A DNA stretch of 32,676 nucleotides, from contig JANYHS010000295.1 in assembly GCA_025358945.1 (NCBI GenBank), positions 1 to 32,676 of the forward strand, in the 5' to 3' direction. Positions 1-8,419 of this stretch are shown here, piece after piece. The number at the start of each line of letters is the position of its first letter. Position 1 is the stretch's first letter. The notes under the pieces were generated by a model. The model saw only the letters and a program-made list of their open reading frames with translations, was not told the DNA's origin and searched no databases. The position numbers and the translations under genes are program-made. The DNA comes from Acidobacteriota bacterium (GTDB taxonomy: Bacteria; Acidobacteriota; Vicinamibacteria; Vicinamibacterales; CAVVIG01).

Positions 1-498
1 CTTCTTGGTGCCGCGGAGACGTTCGGCCGCTGCGCGCAGCCGTCCTCCGACGCCCTTGCTCTTCGGCTTCGCCGCTTCGGCGTCAGGCGTCTCGACGTTG
101 GCGTTCGGATCGAACTCGCTGCCGACCAGCTCGACCTGCGCGGTTTCCGCGCCGTCGCCCTTGCGGAAGCCGATGCGGAGGAGCCGCGTGTAGCCGCCGG
201 CACGGGTCGCGAAACGCGGCGCGATCGTGTCGAACAGCTTGCTCACCACTTCGCGATCCTGCAGGTCTTGCATGACCAGCCGGCGCGCGTTCAGCACCTT
301 CCCGTTCGCTTCGCCGGCCGCGAGGCCGCGCTTGGCAACGGTGATCAGGCGCTCGACAAACGGCCGAAGCTCTTTTGCCTTCGGGACCGTCGTGGTCAGG
401 TGCTCGTACTTGAGCAGGGCCGTCGCCTGATTCCGCAGCATCGACATGCGATGCTCCGTGACGCGTCCCAGCTTTCTGTGTGCGACTCGGTGTCTCAT
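1..498 (-). CDS. rplQ: 50S ribosomal protein L17 (3' end outside window)
   Basis: L17 is a large-subunit protein and classically the last gene of the alpha operon. The protein opens MRHRVAHRKLGRVTEHRMSM, the conserved L17 start, and continues through LLKYEHLTTTVPKAKELRP. From the ATG at 498 there are 166 codons open to base 1 with no stop, so the C-terminus is cut by the window edge. Most L17 proteins are about 120-140 residues; the excess is a Lys/Arg/Ala-rich tail beyond about residue 125. The start lies 6 nt after the rpoA stop, with AAAAGG almost touching the ATG, so coupling to rpoA is likely. Confidence 0.96.
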   Translation of the reverse strand, partial: MRHRVAHRKLGRVTEHRMSMLRNQATALLKYEHLTTTVPKAKELRPFVERLITVAKRGLAAGEANGKVLNARRLVMQDLQDREVVSKLFDTIAPRFATRAGGYTRLLRIGFRKGDGAETAQVELVGSEFDPNANVETPDAEAAKPKSKGVGGRLRAAAERLRGTKK

Positions 499-504
499 AA
501 CCTT

Positions 505-1491
505 TTAGTCCTGCGACGAGGACGCGGGCTGATCGACGCGCATGCCGAGCCCGAGCCCCATCGTCTGCAGGATTTCCTTGATCTCGTTCAGGCTCTTGCG
601 CCCGAAGTTCTTGGTCTTGAGCATCTCGGCTTCGGTCTTGAGCACCAGCTCGCGGATCGTCCGGATGTTCGCGTTCTTCAGGCAGTTGTATGACCGCACG
701 GACAGCTCGAGCTCCTCGACCGACTTGTCGAGGTTCTCGTTGCTCGCACCCGAGCGCGGGGCGTCGGCGGCGGCTTCGGCCGTCGTCTCCGGGCCCTCTT
801 CGAGGTTGATGAAGATGTTCAGGTGATCGCGGACCAGCTTCGAGGCCAGCGAGACGGCGTCGCGCGGGTTGATCGAACCGTTGGTCCAGACGTCGACCGT
901 CAGCTTGTCGTAGTCGGTGGTCTGTCCGAGACGCGCCGCCTCGACCAGGTAGTTGACCTTCTTGACCGGCGAGTGAACCGAGTCGATCGGGATCCAGCCG
1001 ATGCCGAGATCCTCATCGAAGTTCTTGTCGGCCGAGACGTAGCCGCGGCCGCGCTTCATGCGCATCTCCATGTGCAGCTTGCCGTGCTCGGAGACGGTCG
1101 CGATGTGGGCATCCGGCTCCAGGATCTCGACGTCGCCGTCGGCCTGAATGTCGCGCCCGCGCACTTCGCCGGCCTTGTCGATTTTGATGGTCAGGGTCTT
1201 GATCTGATCCGTATGCAGCTTCAGCGGAATCTGCTTCAGGTTCAGGATGATGTCCGTCGCGTCCTCGACCACGCCTGGAATCGGCGAGAACTCGTGCAGC
1301 ACGCCGTCGATCTTCACCGCGGTGATCGCCGCGCCTTCAATCGAGGAGAGCAGCACGCGGCGCAGGGCGTTGCCGATCGTCGTGCCGAAACCGCGCTCGA
1401 ACGGCTGCGCGTAGAACCGGCCGAACCGATCGGTGAGCGTCTCGCGTTCGAACTCGAGCCGCTTGGGTCGCTGAAAACCTTTCCACAACAT
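505..1491 (-). CDS. rpoA: DNA-directed RNA polymerase subunit alpha
   Basis: This is the alpha subunit, the assembly platform of RNA polymerase and contact site for UP elements and activators. The 328 residues match the normal length. The N-terminal domain (about 1-230) holds [21 protein letters not shown], the dimerisation and beta-contact region. An acidic, Ala-rich linker (about 233-250) follows, then the C-terminal domain (about 255-315) with [20 protein letters not shown] and the helix-hairpin-helix [15 protein letters not shown]. It sits between rpsD and rplQ as in most bacteria. It is preceded by a 139-nt structured gap, whereas most genes in this operon have almost no spacer, so its expression may be tuned separately. 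GAAAGGA ahead of the ATG serves as ribosome-binding site. Confidence 0.98.
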   Translation of the reverse strand: MLWKGFQRPKRLEFERETLTDRFGRFYAQPFERGFGTTIGNALRRVLLSSIEGAAITAVKIDGVLHEFSPIPGVVEDATDIILNLKQIPLKLHTDQIKTLTIKIDKAGEVRGRDIQADGDVEILEPDAHIATVSEHGKLHMEMRMKRGRGYVSADKNFDEDLGIGWIPIDSVHSPVKKVNYLVEAARLGQTTDYDKLTVDVWTNGSINPRDAVSLASKLVRDHLNIFINLEEGPETTAEAAADAPRSGASNENLDKSVEELELSVRSYNCLKNANIRTIRELVLKTEAEMLKTKNFGRKSLNEIKEILQTMGLGLGMRVDQPASSSQD

Positions 1492-1630
1492 CCTGATATC
1501 CTTTCGCGTTGGGCCCGCAGACGGGCCTCCAGACCTGCAATTGACCGCCGACCTCCCGCCGCAGGTCTGAAAAGGCTGCGGGCCGACAGTTACGAAAGCG
1601 AAAACTTAAAAGACCAAAGCTTTTAGGTTT
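1492..1630 (-). promoter_or_regulatory. Structured rpoA leader with nested and alternative hairpins
   Basis: The gap between rpsD and rpoA holds several perfect inverted repeats. Positions 1512-1520 (GGCCCGCAG) pair with 1576-1584 (CTGCGGGCC). Nested inside, 1530-1538 (CAGACCTGC) pairs with 1561-1569 (GCAGGTCTG). The 1512-1517 half can instead fold locally with 1522-1527 around a 4-nt loop, just upstream of the rpoA ribosome-binding site. A third, AT-rich stem spans 1602-1630, directly after the rpsD stop (TAAAAG/CTTTTA plus AAAC/GTTT). The long and local pairings exclude each other. A control function is inferred; only the symmetry is seen. Confidence 0.5.
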
Positions 1631-2260
1631 TTACTTTGAGTACAACTCGACGATGAGCTGTTCCTGCACCGGCAGATTGATCTGCTCGCGCGTCGGAATC
1701 GCGTTGACGCGGCCGGTGATCGCCGTCTGGTCGAACGACAGCCATTCGGGGACACCGCGACCCTTCACTTCTTCCATCGCGTGCTCGATCGTCGTGTTCT
1801 TCTGCGTGCGGCCGAGGACCGTGATCACGTCGCCTTCCTTCACCTGGAAGGACGGGATGTCGACCTTCTTGCCGTTGACGAGGAAGTGGCCGTGGCGGAC
1901 GAGCTGCCGCGCCTGCGGCCGCGACGTCGACAGACCCAGCCGATAGATGACGTTGTCCAGCCGGCGCTCGAGCAGCTGCAGCAGCGTCACGCCGGTGATC
2001 CCGCGCGCGCGCTCCGCCGCTTCGAAGTAGCCGCGGAACTGATCCTCGAGCACGCCGTAGATGCGCTTGACCTTCTGCTTCTCGCGCAGCTGCAGGCCGT
2101 AACCGGCGAGCTTCGCCTTCCGCGTCTTGCCGTGCTGGCCGGGCGGGAAGTTCCGCTTCTCGATGGCGCACTTCTCCGTGTAGCAGCGCTCTCCCTTGAG
2201 GAACAGCTTCATCGCCTCGCGGCGGCAGAGCCGGCAGACCGGACCGATATAACGAGCCAT
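1631..2260 (-). CDS. rpsD: 30S ribosomal protein S4 (zinc-binding type)
   Basis: S4 is a primary 16S rRNA binder that nucleates 30S assembly; in several bacteria it also represses its own operon. The 209-residue protein starts [20 protein letters not shown] and carries four cysteines (C9, C12, C26, C31), the zinc-binding C+ form. The S4 RNA-binding fold appears at [18 protein letters not shown] onward. The ATG at 2260 abuts the rpsK stop with no spacer, and a GGAGGAG ribosome-binding site lies inside the end of rpsK, implying coupling. Confidence 0.98.
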   Translation of the reverse strand: MARYIGPVCRLCRREAMKLFLKGERCYTEKCAIEKRNFPPGQHGKTRKAKLAGYGLQLREKQKVKRIYGVLEDQFRGYFEAAERARGITGVTLLQLLERRLDNVIYRLGLSTSRPQARQLVRHGHFLVNGKKVDIPSFQVKEGDVITVLGRTQKNTTIEHAMEEVKGRGVPEWLSFDQTAITGRVNAIPTREQINLPVQEQLIVELYSK

Positions 2261-2716
2261 TTACACTCTCCTCCGCTTCGGCGGACGGCATCCGTTGTGC
2301 GGGATGGGCGTCACGTCGCGGATCGACTTCACTTCGAGACCGACCGTCTGCAGAGCGCGGATCGCCGACTCACGGCCGGACCCGGGCCCCTTCACGCGCA
2401 CGTCCAGCGACCGCATGCCGACCGTCTTGGCGACGTTGCCGGCCGCGAGCGCCGCCTGGGTCGCCGCGAACGGCGTACCCTTGCGCGAACCCTTGAAACC
2501 GATGCCGCCGGCGCTCGACCACGCCACGACGTTGCCTTCGGTATCGGTGATGGTCACCGTGGTGTTGTTGAACGAGGCGTGAATGTGCGCCAGGCCATGG
2601 TGCACGATCCGCTTCTCGCCGCGCTTCTTGAAGGTTTTCTTGCGCTTGCCGGCGCCTTCCTTCTTTTCTTTCTCGGGAAGGCCCGAATCCGGGGCCGCTG
2701 CGTCACTCTTTGCCAT
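2261..2716 (-). CDS. rpsK: 30S ribosomal protein S11 with N-terminal extension
   Basis: S11 lies on the 30S platform near the mRNA exit. The core ([20 protein letters not shown] to the C-terminal [14 protein letters not shown]) is unmistakable. At 151 residues it is about 20 longer than usual. The excess is an N-terminal Asp/Glu/Lys-rich tail (residues 1-30) before [17 protein letters not shown]. The ATG at 2716 is only 2 nt after the rpsM stop, which supports the extended start. The order rpsM-rpsK-rpsD-rpoA is the standard alpha operon. Confidence 0.97.
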   Translation of the reverse strand: MAKSDAAAPDSGLPEKEKKEGAGKRKKTFKKRGEKRIVHHGLAHIHASFNNTTVTITDTEGNVVAWSSAGGIGFKGSRKGTPFAATQAALAAGNVAKTVGMRSLDVRVKGPGSGRESAIRALQTVGLEVKSIRDVTPIPHNGCRPPKRRRV

Positions 2717-2718
2717 GG

Positions 2719-3093
2719 TTAGATAACCTTCTTCTTCGCGATGGCGCCTTTACGCGGACCCTTGCGCGTGCGCGCGTTGGTCTTCGTCCGCTGCCCGCGC
2801 ACGGGCAGATTGCGGCGATGCCGGAGCCCGCGGAAGCAGCCGATTTCCATCAACCGCTTGATGTTCATGGAGATCTCCTTGCGAAGATCGCCTTCCACGC
2901 CACCCTGCTCCTCGAGCACCTTGCTGATGTTCCGAACGTCGTCTTCGGACAGATCCTTGATGCGAATGTCGGGGCTGACCCCGGCCGCTTTCAGAATCGT
3001 GTTCGAGCGGAAGCGCCCGATGCCATAGATATAGGTGAGACCAATCTCGATACGCTTGGTCCTCGGGAGATCAACGCCTGCAATTCGCGCCAT
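2719..3093 (-). CDS. rpsM: 30S ribosomal protein S13
   Basis: S13 sits in the 30S head and contacts the P-site tRNA and 50S bridges. The protein starts [21 protein letters not shown] and keeps the helix-hairpin-helix and the basic C-terminal tail ([20 protein letters not shown], then [14 protein letters not shown]). Its 124 residues are of normal length. AGGGA ahead of the ATG lies in the end of rpmJ, whose stop is 4 nt upstream. Confidence 0.98.
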   Translation of the reverse strand: MARIAGVDLPRTKRIEIGLTYIYGIGRFRSNTILKAAGVSPDIRIKDLSEDDVRNISKVLEEQGGVEGDLRKEISMNIKRLMEIGCFRGLRHRRNLPVRGQRTKTNARTRKGPRKGAIAKKKVI

Positions 3094-3097
3094 AGTC

Positions 3098-3211
3098 TTA
3101 TCCCTGCCGCTGCTTGTGTTTCTGATTCGAACAAATCACACGCACGACGCCCTTGCGCCGGACGATCTTGCACTTGTCGCAAATCCGTTTGACCGATGCT
3201 CTTACCTTCAT
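3098..3211 (-). CDS. rpmJ: 50S ribosomal protein L36 (zinc-ribbon form)
   Basis: A 37-residue gene read directly from the minus strand: [20 protein letters not shown], then [17 protein letters not shown] and a TAA stop. It is the smallest ribosomal protein, bound to 23S rRNA near the peptidyl-transferase base. C11, C14, C27 and H32 form the zinc knot of the C+ type. GAGG five bases before the ATG serves as ribosome-binding site. It lies in its usual place between infA and rpsM. A 25-nt palindromic linker copy precedes it and is described separately. Confidence 0.96.
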   Translation of the reverse strand: MKVRASVKRICDKCKIVRRKGVVRVICSNQKHKQRQG

Positions 3212-3217
3212 AGTCCT

Positions 3218-3242
3218 CGCTCGGCTGAAGCCTTCGCGCTAC
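3218..3242 (-). repeat. Palindromic linker between infA and rpmJ
   Basis: Read on the minus strand this is G then TAGCGCGAAGGCTTCAGCCG then AGCG. GGCT/AGCC and CGC/GCG form an imperfect hairpin. It differs from the copy at 3449-3473 by a single base (C for T in the loop). It lies 5 nt after the infA stop, which is itself a TAG followed by CGCAC, so two in-frame TAG codons lie 6 nt apart. The rpmJ ATG is in the same frame as infA. Confidence 0.75.
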
Positions 3243-3247
3243 GTGCG

Positions 3248-3448
3248 CTACAGCTTTTCTACTATCCGCCCTCGCCCGACGTCGCTCGGCGAGAGTTCCA
3301 ACCTCACTCGATCGCCGACCAGGATCCGCACGAAGTTGCGATCCATCCGATCCGCGATGTGCGCCGTCACCAGCGACCCTTCGTCAAGCCGCACTTTATA
3401 CAGCGCGCTCGGCAGCGTCTCGGTGACGACTCCGACAACCGCACTCAT
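3248..3448 (-). CDS. infA: Translation initiation factor IF-1 (short form)
   Basis: IF-1 occupies the 30S A site during initiation. The 66 residues contain the OB-fold signature LVTAHIADRMDRNFVRILVG and DRVRLELSPSDVGRGRIVEK, matching AHISGKMRxNFIRILPGDRV in the family. The usual MAKEDxIEVEG beginning is reduced to MSAVVGV, so the protein is about six residues short at the N-terminus. No longer start exists: seven open codons upstream lead straight to the map stop, with no start codon among them. No good ribosome-binding site precedes the ATG, since GAAGG is 13 nt away. It is probably coupled to map. Confidence 0.92.
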   Translation of the reverse strand: MSAVVGVVTETLPSALYKVRLDEGSLVTAHIADRMDRNFVRILVGDRVRLELSPSDVGRGRIVEKL

Positions 3449-3473
3449 CGCTCGGCTAAAGCCTTCGCGCTAC
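3449..3473 (-). repeat. Palindromic linker between map and infA, containing the map stop codon
   Basis: On the minus strand the element begins G-TAG, where TAG is the map stop codon, and continues to within one base of the infA ATG. Its core TAGCGCGAAGGCTTTAGCCG matches the infA-rpmJ linker at all but one position. GGCT/AGCC closes a tiny loop. The whole spacer between map and infA is this element and nothing else, and map and infA share a reading frame across it. Confidence 0.75.
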
Positions 3474-4240
3474 CTGACAGCGACCGGCACTTCCCTCGCC
3501 GTCAGAATCCATGTTCCGTCCGCCGTTACCGCCACCGTGTGTTCGAAGTGCGCCGACAGCGTGCCGTCGCGCGTCACCGCGGTCCACCCGTCCGCCAGCA
3601 CTTTCACCGCCGGCTTGCCGGCGTTGACCATCGGCTCGATCGCGAGCACCATGCCCTCAGCCAGGCGCGGCCCGCGGCCCGGCTCGCCGTAGTTCGGCAC
3701 CTGCGGCTCCTCGTGCATCTTCTGCCCGATGCCGTGGCCGACGAACTCGCGCACCACCGAAAACCCGAACGCTTCCACGTGGCGCTGCACCGCGTGGCCG
3801 ATATCCGAAATCCGCCCGCCCGGCTTCACCGCCTCGATCGCCTTGTAGAGCGATTCGTCGGTGACCCGCAGCAGCGTCGCTGCGGCTTCCGACACCTGAC
3901 CGACCGCCAGGGTAATCGCGCTGTCGCCGAAATACCCGTTCAATTCGGCGCCGACGTCGATCGAGATCACGTCGCCTTCGTTCAACACCCGGCGGCCCGA
4001 GGGAATCCCGTGGATCACCTCTTGGTTGACCGACGCGCAAATCGTCGCCGGATATCCGTGATACCCCTTGAACGCCGGCGTCGCTCCCGCCTTCCGAATC
4101 CGCGTCTCCGCCAGCTCGTCCAGATCCGCCGTCGTCACCCCTGGGGCGACGTGAGCGGCCAGTTCGGTCAGCACTTCACCCACCAGCCGGCCAGCTTCGC
4201 GCATTTTGGCGAGTTCCGCCGCCGAGCGGCAGACAATCAC
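3470..4240 (-). CDS. map: Methionine aminopeptidase, type I
   Basis: This enzyme removes the initiator Met from nascent proteins co-translationally, using a dinuclear metal site. The 256 residues show the type I pitta-bread fold with the usual landmarks: GYHGYPATICASVNQEVIHG, then GDVISIDVGAELNGYFGDSA (two metal Asp), the metal His in EFVGHGIGQKMHEEPQVPNY, EGMVLAIEPM (Glu) and SAHFEHTVAVT (Glu). The start is GTG at 4240, in a 4-nt GTGA overlap with the adk stop. The last codon and stop (AGG TAG) run into a palindromic linker. Confidence 0.97.
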   Translation of the reverse strand: MIVCRSAAELAKMREAGRLVGEVLTELAAHVAPGVTTADLDELAETRIRKAGATPAFKGYHGYPATICASVNQEVIHGIPSGRRVLNEGDVISIDVGAELNGYFGDSAITLAVGQVSEAAATLLRVTDESLYKAIEAVKPGGRISDIGHAVQRHVEAFGFSVVREFVGHGIGQKMHEEPQVPNYGEPGRGPRLAEGMVLAIEPMVNAGKPAVKVLADGWTAVTRDGTLSAHFEHTVAVTADGTWILTAREVPVAVR

Positions 4241-4908
4241 CCTTTGGCTCCTGGACGGACGGCCACGCTGCCGGCCGCTTCAATCGCCGCCGCCAGATCC
4301 GCCGCCACGCGATCGGGCGCCTGCGCGCCGTCAATCGATCGGAACGTCGGCCGCACGCGGTAGTACTCGACCAGCGGCTCCGACTGCCGGTGGTACACCT
4401 TCAAGCGCTCGAGCACGACCGCCTGGTTGTCGTCCGTGCGCTGCACCAGCGATCCGCCGCAGTTGGCGCACGCCGCGCCGACCGCGCTGCCAATCTGCCC
4501 ACCAGTGCCGCACTCGTCGCAAATCATCCGGCCGCCCAGCCGCCGCACGAGTTCGGCTTCCGGCACCACGATGTCCACGACGATCAGCGGACCGCGGCTG
4601 CTCATGATCCCGTCGAGCGCCGCCGCCTGCGCGACCGTCCGCGGAAACCCGTCGAGGACGAACCCGCCAACCGCATCCGCGCGCTCCAACCGTTCGCGCA
4701 CGATCCCGATCATCACGTCGTCGCCGACCAACTCACCGCGATCCATGACCGCTTTGGCCCGAAGGCCGATCTCGGTCCCCGTATGCACGGCTTCCCGCAG
4801 GATGTCCCCGGTCGAGATCTTGGGAATTCCCTTGACCCGCGCAAACCGTTCCGCCTGCGTGCCTTTTCCCGCGCCCGGCGGCCCGAGCATCAGCAGGTTC
4901 AGCGACAT
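4237..4908 (-). CDS. adk: Adenylate kinase with zinc LID
   Basis: It interconverts ATP + AMP and 2 ADP. The P-loop is GPPGAGKGT (9-17); the AMP-binding segment ISTGDILREA and GGFVLDGFPRT follow. The LID holds four cysteines (C130, C133, C147, C150), the zinc-stabilised form common outside enterobacteria. The length of 223 fits the long-LID family. The ATG at 4908 directly follows the secY TAA. The secY-adk-map-infA order is standard in many phyla. Confidence 0.97.
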   Translation of the reverse strand: MSLNLLMLGPPGAGKGTQAERFARVKGIPKISTGDILREAVHTGTEIGLRAKAVMDRGELVGDDVMIGIVRERLERADAVGGFVLDGFPRTVAQAAALDGIMSSRGPLIVVDIVVPEAELVRRLGGRMICDECGTGGQIGSAVGAACANCGGSLVQRTDDNQAVVLERLKVYHRQSEPLVEYYRVRPTFRSIDGAQAPDRVAADLAAAIEAAGSVAVRPGAKG

Positions 4909-6294
4909 TTACGCGCGCCGGCCGCGAATCCGCGACTTCTTCATGAAGCCGTCGTAGTGCCGCATGATCAGCTGCGACTCGACCTGCTGCACGGTGTCCA
5001 TCGCCACGCCGACGACGATGAGCAGCGAGGTGCCGCCGAAGAAGAACTGGACGTTCAGGCCTTCCGTGATGAACTTGGGCAGCGCCGCGTCGAGCCATTC
5101 GCCGATGAACGGGATCGGCGCCACGCGGAAGCCGCTGATCAGGAAGTTGGGCAGGATCGCGATGAGCGCCAGGTAGATGGCCCCCGCCAGCGTAATCCGC
5201 GCCAGGATCGTGTCGATGTACTCTGCGGTGCGCTTACCCGGCCGGATGCCCGGCACGAACCCGCCGTACTTGCGCATATTTTCCGCCACGTCATCCGGGT
5301 TGAAGATGATCGCGGTGTAGAAGTAGGCGAAGAAGATGATGCCGGCGACATACAGCAGGTTGTAGAGCGGCATGCCAAGGCCGAGCTGCTGCGACACCGC
5401 GTCGGCGTACTTACCAGGGAACGCCTGCGCGATGGTCGCGGGGAACGCGAGAATCGACGAGGCGAAGATCACCGGGATGACGCCGCCGGTGTTCACCTTC
5501 AGCGGAATGTGCGTACTCGACCCACCGTACATCCGCCGGCCGACGACGCGCTTGGCGTACTGCACGGTGACGCGCCGATGCGCGCGCTCGACGAACACGA
5601 TCGCCGCGATGACCAGCGCCATGAACACGATCAGGAACAGGACGCGCAGCAGTCCGAGCTGGCCGGTCCGCATCTGATCGATGGTCTGCAGCACCGCGCG
5701 CGGCAGCCCGACAACGATGCCCGAGTAGATGATCAGCGACATGCCGTTGCCGATGCCGCGCTCGGTGATCTGCTCGCCGAGCCACATGATGAAGCAGGTG
5801 CCAGTGGTCAGCGTCAGCACCGCCATCATCCGGAACGCGATTCCGGGGTGATAGACGAGCGGGAGTCCGCCGGCAATCTTGGTCTGCCGCTCGAGGAAGA
5901 TCGCGATGCCGAGCGCCTGCACGACGCTGAGCACGATCGTCCCGTAGCGGGTGTACTGGGTGATCTTGCGGCGGCCCAGTTCGCCTTCCTTCGACAGCTT
6001 CTCGAGGTACGGCCACACCACCGTCAACAACTGCAGGATGATCGACGCACTGATGTAGGGCATGATGCCCAGCGCGAAAATCGTCACCCGCGACAGGTTG
6101 CCGCCGGAAAACATGTCGTACAGCCCGAACATGTTGTTCTGCATCTGCCGCGCGAGCTCGTCGAGCGCAGCCAGGTTCACGCCCGGCACCGTGATGTGGT
6201 GCCCGACGCGATACACCGCCAGCATGCCCAGCGTGAACAGGATGCGGTTCCGCAGATCCGAGACGGTGAAGAGATTCTTCAGACTGTCGTTCAC
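4909..6294 (-). CDS. secY: Preprotein translocase subunit SecY
   Basis: This is the channel-forming subunit of the Sec translocon in the inner membrane. The 461 residues begin [20 protein letters not shown] and carry the family's ten hydrophobic segments. Signatures are GIMPYISASIILQLL (TM2 region), GNGMSLIIYSGIV, and the cytoplasmic loop KVNTGGVIPVIFASSI. The start is GTG at 6294, sharing GTGA with the end of rplO. The gene lies in its normal spc-operon place, so ribosome and export-channel output are linked. Confidence 0.98.
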   Translation of the reverse strand: MNDSLKNLFTVSDLRNRILFTLGMLAVYRVGHHITVPGVNLAALDELARQMQNNMFGLYDMFSGGNLSRVTIFALGIMPYISASIILQLLTVVWPYLEKLSKEGELGRRKITQYTRYGTIVLSVVQALGIAIFLERQTKIAGGLPLVYHPGIAFRMMAVLTLTTGTCFIMWLGEQITERGIGNGMSLIIYSGIVVGLPRAVLQTIDQMRTGQLGLLRVLFLIVFMALVIAAIVFVERAHRRVTVQYAKRVVGRRMYGGSSTHIPLKVNTGGVIPVIFASSILAFPATIAQAFPGKYADAVSQQLGLGMPLYNLLYVAGIIFFAYFYTAIIFNPDDVAENMRKYGGFVPGIRPGKRTAEYIDTILARITLAGAIYLALIAILPNFLISGFRVAPIPFIGEWLDAALPKFITEGLNVQFFFGGTSLLIVVGVAMDTVQQVESQLIMRHYDGFMKKSRIRGRRA

Positions 6295-6737
6295 GCGAGT
6301 TGCTCCGTTGCGCCGCCCGCCGCCGCGATCTTCTCCGCGGCCTTGCCGCTGAACTTGTGCGCGTGCACCGTCAGCGCCTTGCTGATCTCACCGCGGCCCA
6401 GCACCTTCAGCAGCTTCTTGGTCGAGCTGATCAGGCGATGTTCAGCGAGCAGTTCCAGGGTCACGACGGTGCCGGCTTCGAACCGCTCACCGAGCGTGTC
6501 GAGGTTCACCACTTCATACTCGACGCGGAACGGGTTGTGAAACCCGCGCTTGGGCACGCGGCGGTGCAGCGGCATCTGGCCGCCTTCGAAGCCGCGCTTG
6601 AAGGTGAAGCCCGATCGCGATTTCGCACCCTTGTGCCCGCGACCCGCGGTCTTGCCGTTGCCAGAACCCTGGCCGCGGCCGATCCGCTTCTTCGCGTGCT
6701 TCATGCCCTTGGGCGGGCGCAGATTATTCAATGCCAT
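6291..6737 (-). CDS. rplO: 50S ribosomal protein L15
   Basis: L15 is a late assembly protein of the 50S. It starts [20 protein letters not shown] and continues [20 protein letters not shown], the extended basic N-terminal arm that threads 23S rRNA. The globular part ends near [19 protein letters not shown]. Its 148 residues are normal. The stop overlaps secY by 4 nt, and the start is 2 nt after the rpmD stop. Confidence 0.98.
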   Translation of the reverse strand: MALNNLRPPKGMKHAKKRIGRGQGSGNGKTAGRGHKGAKSRSGFTFKRGFEGGQMPLHRRVPKRGFHNPFRVEYEVVNLDTLGERFEAGTVVTLELLAEHRLISSTKKLLKVLGRGEISKALTVHAHKFSGKAAEKIAAAGGATEQLA

Positions 6738-6739
6738 GG

Positions 6740-6940
6740 TTACTGCACCTCCACGAGGTGACGCACTTTGTGAATCATGCCGCGCGTTTCCGGCGTGTCC
6801 TTCAGTTCCACCGAGTGGCGGATCCGCAGGAGGCCGAGGCTCTTCACGACGATCCGCTGGGTCCCGTTGAACCCGGTCGGGCTCTTGACGAGCGTCACCT
6901 TCACGGTGGCGCCCTTGGTGTCGGTTCGATGATTCGCCAT
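6740..6940 (-). CDS. rpmD: 50S ribosomal protein L30
   Basis: A small 50S protein of 66 residues. The family core is [20 protein letters not shown], followed by [20 protein letters not shown] and [13 protein letters not shown]. It is slightly longer than the E. coli protein because of a short [11 protein letters not shown] lead. The gene sits between rpsE and rplO, 2 nt from each, as expected. Confidence 0.97.
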   Translation of the reverse strand: MANHRTDTKGATVKVTLVKSPTGFNGTQRIVVKSLGLLRIRHSVELKDTPETRGMIHKVRHLVEVQ

Positions 6941-6942
6941 GA

Positions 6943-7461
6943 TTACGCGCTCACGCCCGTCAGTTCCTCGAGCGTCTTCCCGCGCATCCGCGCGATCGTC
7001 GCCGGGTCCTTCAGTGAATCCAGCCCGACACAGGTCGCGCGCACCACGTTGTGCGCGTTGGCCGATCCGAGCGACTTGGTCACGATGTTGGCGATCCCCG
7101 CCGCTTCGACCACCGCGCGCACGGCGCCGCCGGCGATGATGCCGGTGCCGTCCGGCGCCGGCTTCAGCAGCACGCTGCCCGCGCCGAAGTTGCCGACGAT
7201 CCGGTGCGGAATCGTGTTGCCGGCCTGCGGCACGCGGATCAGATTCTTCTTCGCCGCCTCGATGCCCTTCTTGATGGCCGACGGCACTTCCTTCGCCTTG
7301 CCGATGCCGAAGCCGACCACACCGTGGCCGTCGCCGACCACGACCAGCGCGCTGAAGCTGAGGTTCTTACCGCCCTTGACCACCTTGGTCACGCGGCTGA
7401 TCTGCACCACGTTGTCCTTGAGGTCGAGCTGGCTCGGGTCGATTCGCTCGCGAGTTCGCAT
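6943..7461 (-). CDS. rpsE: 30S ribosomal protein S5
   Basis: S5 lines the mRNA entry channel and affects decoding fidelity. The 172 residues include [20 protein letters not shown] and [20 protein letters not shown] (double-stranded RNA-binding domain), then [20 protein letters not shown] and [20 protein letters not shown]. The length is typical. The start is 7 nt after the rplR stop. Confidence 0.98.
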   Translation of the reverse strand: MRTRERIDPSQLDLKDNVVQISRVTKVVKGGKNLSFSALVVVGDGHGVVGFGIGKAKEVPSAIKKGIEAAKKNLIRVPQAGNTIPHRIVGNFGAGSVLLKPAPDGTGIIAGGAVRAVVEAAGIANIVTKSLGSANAHNVVRATCVGLDSLKDPATIARMRGKTLEELTGVSA

Positions 7462-7468
7462 AGTGCTC

Positions 7469-7843
7469 CTAGAATTCCAGTCCCGCTTTGCGCGCAGCGT
7501 CCGCCACGGCGCGGATGCGCCCGTGGTACAGGAACCCGCTGCGGTCGAAGACCACGCGCTTGATGCCTTTTTCGATCGAACGCTCGGCGATCACCTTGCC
7601 GATCGCCTCGGCGCCCGCCAGATTGCCGCCGCGCGCCGCCTTGTCGAGCGACCCCTTGACCGCGGGCTCGACGGTCGACGCCGAGACCAGCGTCTCGCCG
7701 CTCAAGTCGTCGATCACCTGCGCGTAGATGTGGGTGACGCTGCGGAACACGCTCAAACGCGGCCGCTCTTTCGTGCCCGAGATCCGCTTGCGCTGCCGCA
7801 GCTGAATCCGGACGCGCCGATCGTCTTTTGTCTTGATTCTCAT
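7469..7843 (-). CDS. rplR: 50S ribosomal protein L18
   Basis: L18 binds 5S rRNA in the central protuberance. The 124 residues show RIRKR-type openings ([20 protein letters not shown]), then [20 protein letters not shown] and the C-terminal [20 protein letters not shown]. The length is standard. It is separated from rplF by a 30-nt GGGCTGA-type spacer rather than the usual 0-10 nt. Confidence 0.98.
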   Translation of the reverse strand: MRIKTKDDRRVRIQLRQRKRISGTKERPRLSVFRSVTHIYAQVIDDLSGETLVSASTVEPAVKGSLDKAARGGNLAGAEAIGKVIAERSIEKGIKRVVFDRSGFLYHGRIRAVADAARKAGLEF

Positions 7844-7873
7844 GTCTTAGCCTTTTGCCCTCAGCCCTGAGCC
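7844..7873 (-). repeat. GGGCTGA-type spacer between rplF and rplR
   Basis: After the rplF TAG the minus strand reads GGCTCAGGGCTGAGGGCAAA followed by AGGCTAAGAC and the rplR ATG. It is built of degenerate GGGCTGA/GGGCTCA units. A related stretch (AGGGCTGAGGGCTG) precedes the hypothetical gene starting at 28652. The GAGGG and AAAGG motifs may double as ribosome-binding sites. Confidence 0.5.
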
Positions 7874-8413
7874 CTACTTGGCTCCGGTCTTTCCGGCCTT
7901 CTTCTTCAAGACCTCACCGGTATACCGGACGCCCTTCTGCTTGTACGGGTCGGGCTTGCGCAGCCGGCGGATGTTGGCCGCCACCTGCCCGACCAGCTGC
8001 CGGTCGACGCCGGTGACAGTGATGTGCGTCTGCTTGTCGATCGTCACGTCGATCCCGTTCGGGATGTCGAAGACGACCGCATGCGAGTAGCCGAGCGCGA
8101 AGATGACCTGCTTGCCCTTCAACTCCGCGCGGTAGCCGACACCGACGATGTCGAGTTCGCGCTTGAAGCAGTCGGTGACGCCGGTGACCGCGTTCGCAAC
8201 CAGGCTGCGCGCCAGGCCGTGGAACTTGCCCAACAGCTTGTCGTCGCTCGACAGCTTGGCGATGAGGGATCCGTCCACGAGCTCGAAGTTGATGCCGGCC
8301 GGATGCGCCTGCCGCAGCTTGCCTTTCGGGCCTTGGAGTTCCACAGCGCCGTCGACCACTTTCGCGGTGACGCCTTTGGGAACGGTGATGGGTTTTTTAC
8401 CGATTCGGGACAT
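7874..8413 (-). CDS. rplF: 50S ribosomal protein L6
   Basis: L6 lies near the GTPase-associated centre of the 50S. The 179 residues start [20 protein letters not shown] and contain two alpha/beta domains; the C-terminal signature [20 protein letters not shown] is typical. The length is normal. The start is 6 nt after the rpsH stop, and the stop TAG runs into a GGGCTGA spacer. Confidence 0.98.
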   Translation of the reverse strand: MSRIGKKPITVPKGVTAKVVDGAVELQGPKGKLRQAHPAGINFELVDGSLIAKLSSDDKLLGKFHGLARSLVANAVTGVTDCFKRELDIVGVGYRAELKGKQVIFALGYSHAVVFDIPNGIDVTIDKQTHITVTGVDRQLVGQVAANIRRLRKPDPYKQKGVRYTGEVLKKKAGKTGAK

Positions 8414-8419
8414 ATGCGT

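Noticed and set aside
4390-6540. Very long open frame (716 codons) antisense to adk and secY
   Set aside because: It lies opposite two well-conserved genes in GC-rich DNA, where stops are rare. Its translation is His/Arg/Asp-rich with no family resemblance.
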